Source: Isochrysis galbana (Eukaryota; Haptophyta; Isochrysidales; Isochrysidaceae). From it: a stretch of 64,000 nucleotides of DNA. The stretch spans positions 2,263,370 to 2,327,369 of the forward strand of contig CM030943.1 in the NCBI GenBank assembly GCA_018136815.1. Reading direction: 5' to 3'. Shown here in pieces: positions 62,460-64,000 of the stretch. The notes beneath the pieces are model-generated. The model was not told where the DNA came from. It saw only the letters and a list, made by a program, of their open reading frames with translations, and did no database searches. The position numbers were made by a program, and so were the translations under genes. The first letter of the stretch is position 1. The number at the start of each line of letters is the position of its first letter.

Positions 62460-63139
62460 GTGAGTGATGTGGGGTGGTGTCTCGTGGGCCCATGCCCTAG
62501 CCCCGCTGAGACTTGCCCCACGATCAAGCACCCACTTGATTCCACAGGCCTGCTCGACACTACAACCGATCAGCAGCCGCCGAGGCCACCGAAGCCGAAG
62601 CTCGACGACGACTTGGTGGGCACGGAAGTCGAAGTCAATTGGCGTTATTGGACGGTTTGTCCTGAGACAGGTGCAAGAAAGTCGACACTAATTTGGTGTA
62701 CGGGCGAGGTTGTCAGGTGGCAAACGGGACGACCGACAAGGAGAGCCCACGCTGTAGGAAATTTCTTAAGGTGGCGGCCGTACCGATTTGGGGGGGGGGT
62801 TCCTGCCGCGAACCACCTGCCGCGAACCACCAGCCAGCCCTCCTCCATGGACTTGTATGGGCTGGCTGGTGACTTCAGCATGCTCCCTGGAGGTGTTGGG
62901 CCGGGCGCACAAGGCTCTGCCGCCCCTCAGGCCGCCCCGGACGACGCGGGCTCGCCTGAGGACTCGCCATCTCCAGGCAAAGGGCCGCCTACGCAGCGGC
63001 ATGTCCTGCAGGTGCCGAACGAGTTCCCGGACTCCTCAGACTTTCTCTGTCTGGTGTGTGACAAGGAGCGGCTCCGGCTATGGCCCTTGGGAGAGAGGTC
63101 TCCAGTGGGGTCCCGCCGGGAAAGAGCAGAAACGGCCCA
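62460..63139 (+). CDS. Transposon-associated protein, following exon, cut by X
   Basis: An open frame enters after a TTCCACAG acceptor (about 62547) and reads LDDDLVGTEVEVNWRYWTVC and TLIWCTGEVVRWQTG, a small barrel-like segment common in algal transposon ORFs. It then continues through Pro/Ser-rich sequence to VPNEFPDSSDFLCLVCDKER. It is cut off at about 63140, where the X leader begins (ACGTTAGTGTGGAGAG). It may be the continuation of the ORF at 61850. Confidence 0.45.
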
Positions 63140-63413
63140 TACGTTAGTGTGGAGAGTGTTGACGTGAGTGTAGGGTCATCTCGTCGGTCCATCGGCTTCG
63201 GATCGTCTGTCGTCTGTCGTTCTTCGTTTGTCGCTCTCGTTCTCGTTCTCGTTCCCGTTCTCGTCCCTCGTTCTTAACACTACCTCAATACCAAACCCCA
63301 CCAATCCCTCAGCCTCAGCCTAACCATCCCGATCCGCCCAGCCATGTCCGCTCCGTCGTCGCGCTCGCCTTCGCCCAAGCCCGTCCTCCCGCCTTCCTCT
63401 GCTGAGGAGGTGC
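63140..63413 (+). mobile_element. Element X, leader and ORF start, truncated
   Basis: The leader from ACGTTAGTGTGGAGAGTGTT through the TCTCGTTCTCGTTCTCGTTC run to ATG 63344 and MSAPSSRSPSPKPVLPPSSA EEV. It ends abruptly at GAGGAGGTG, where a LINE ORF1-type sequence on the other strand begins. The first 75 bases of the leader seen in other copies are missing. Confidence 0.8.
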
Positions 63414-63969
63414 ACTCACCCAGACGGGGCACCGAAAGGTCGGTTTGAGCGATGCGGAGGGTGGTGATGTCGCCATAGCGCTCTTTGAATTGTTGAGCGC
63501 AGTCCTCGTTCACGGCGATATGCCATGGTCCGCGGATAGACCGGGCCCAGAAGTCCGGCTCCGGGTCGACTCCCTCGAGCTCCAAGAGGAGCTCTACAAT
63601 CGCGGCATAGACCGTGGCGTCCATGAAGGTATAGTCTCCCTCCTGGTGGAAGGACAGCTCGTACGTTGCGTCTGACTCCGTGTAACCTTGTTCTTCATCC
63701 GAGGGTGGCTCCTGCATGGCAGGGGCGGTCGGGTGTGGTGAGACTGAGGGCGGGTCCCAGCAGGCAGTTGGCAGAAGAGTGTGGTGTGTGCCCCATGACA
63801 CAACCCAGTATTTCTCCTTCTGTGTGGCCTTATGTTGTAGTGTTGGTGGGTCTGTGTGGTTGTGCGTAATGATGCAGATTTTGAGTTTGTGCCCATAAGG
63901 GCCACCCGGTCTCGGGCCGCGCTGCCGAGGCAGCGCGGTCGTCCCCAGGGTGGGAGAGGCCTCTGCCAT
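63414..63969 (-). pseudogene. LINE ORF1-like fragment, second subfamily
   Basis: The minus-strand frame reads YELSFHQEGDYTFMDATVYA, AIVELLLELEGVDPEPDFWA and RGPWHIAVNEDCAQQFKERY GDI. The last part aligns with GPWIFYVDEDAHDQFKAAYG of the intact L ORF1, so it belongs to a related but distinct LINE subfamily. Its left end is cut by the junction with X; its start lies at or beyond 63969 near the window edge. Confidence 0.6.
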
Positions 63970-64000
63970 AAGGCATGCCTGGTGGTTCGGTGGTTCGTCC

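Overview
This is a nuclear window from a eukaryotic microbe. The host genes carry short introns (71-126 nt mostly, up to about 570 nt), mostly GT-AG with at least two GC-AG. The DNA is GC-rich, full of CT/GA microsatellites and poly-G/C runs, and more than half of it is degraded mobile DNA. A jouberin (AHI1) homologue implies a flagellated cell, and an N-terminal signal peptide on a DUF2061 protein would suit a cell with complex plastids. A haptophyte-like or similar flagellate alga fits best; that placement is inference, not proof.

Host genes for which I could trace exons: a HAD-like protein (9617-11379, -), an RRM-like protein (12083-12990, +) divergent from it, a WRN/RNase D-type 3'-5' exonuclease (14164-16318, -), jouberin (20713-24206, -), a gamma-carbonic-anhydrase-like protein without zinc-ligand histidines (29920-31713, -), a large CSPP-like coiled-coil protein (35148-38353, -), a single-exon HET-like/leucine-rich-repeat protein (44469-46736, +), a double-DUF2061 membrane protein (48698-49757, +), a single-exon RING-PHD-ePHD protein (53507-55876, +) and a type II NADH dehydrogenase (58883-61390, -). 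An unidentified multi-exon gene lies at 1650-4597 (-).

Mobile DNA dominates the rest. The main LINE family, called L here, has several copies: 16733-17655, 32118-33600, 33590-33780, 41432-43960, and 5' fragments at 47487 and 56517. One L copy (41432-43960) has an intact ORF1, an internally deleted ORF2 and a perfect 18-bp target duplication. It interrupts a small coiled-coil gene whose two halves lie at 40981 and 43961. A second family, X, has a conserved 5' leader and a gag-like ORF and recurs at 27808, 33781, 51067 and 63140 plus fragments. Others are a 190-bp element with 17-bp terminal inverted repeats and an 8-bp duplication (4928-5117), a 0.5-kb fold-back element (27289-27795), a tRNA-derived SINE (26383-26490), and an AT-rich element with a chromodomain/BED-like ORF (25430-26660).

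The least explained part is 17700-20000: two closely spaced ORFs of non-host composition (17773 and 18258) behind a TATA-like box, followed by a third foreign-looking ORF fragment (19340) and an LRR-like scrap. No CRISPR array, rRNA gene or functional tRNA gene was seen.
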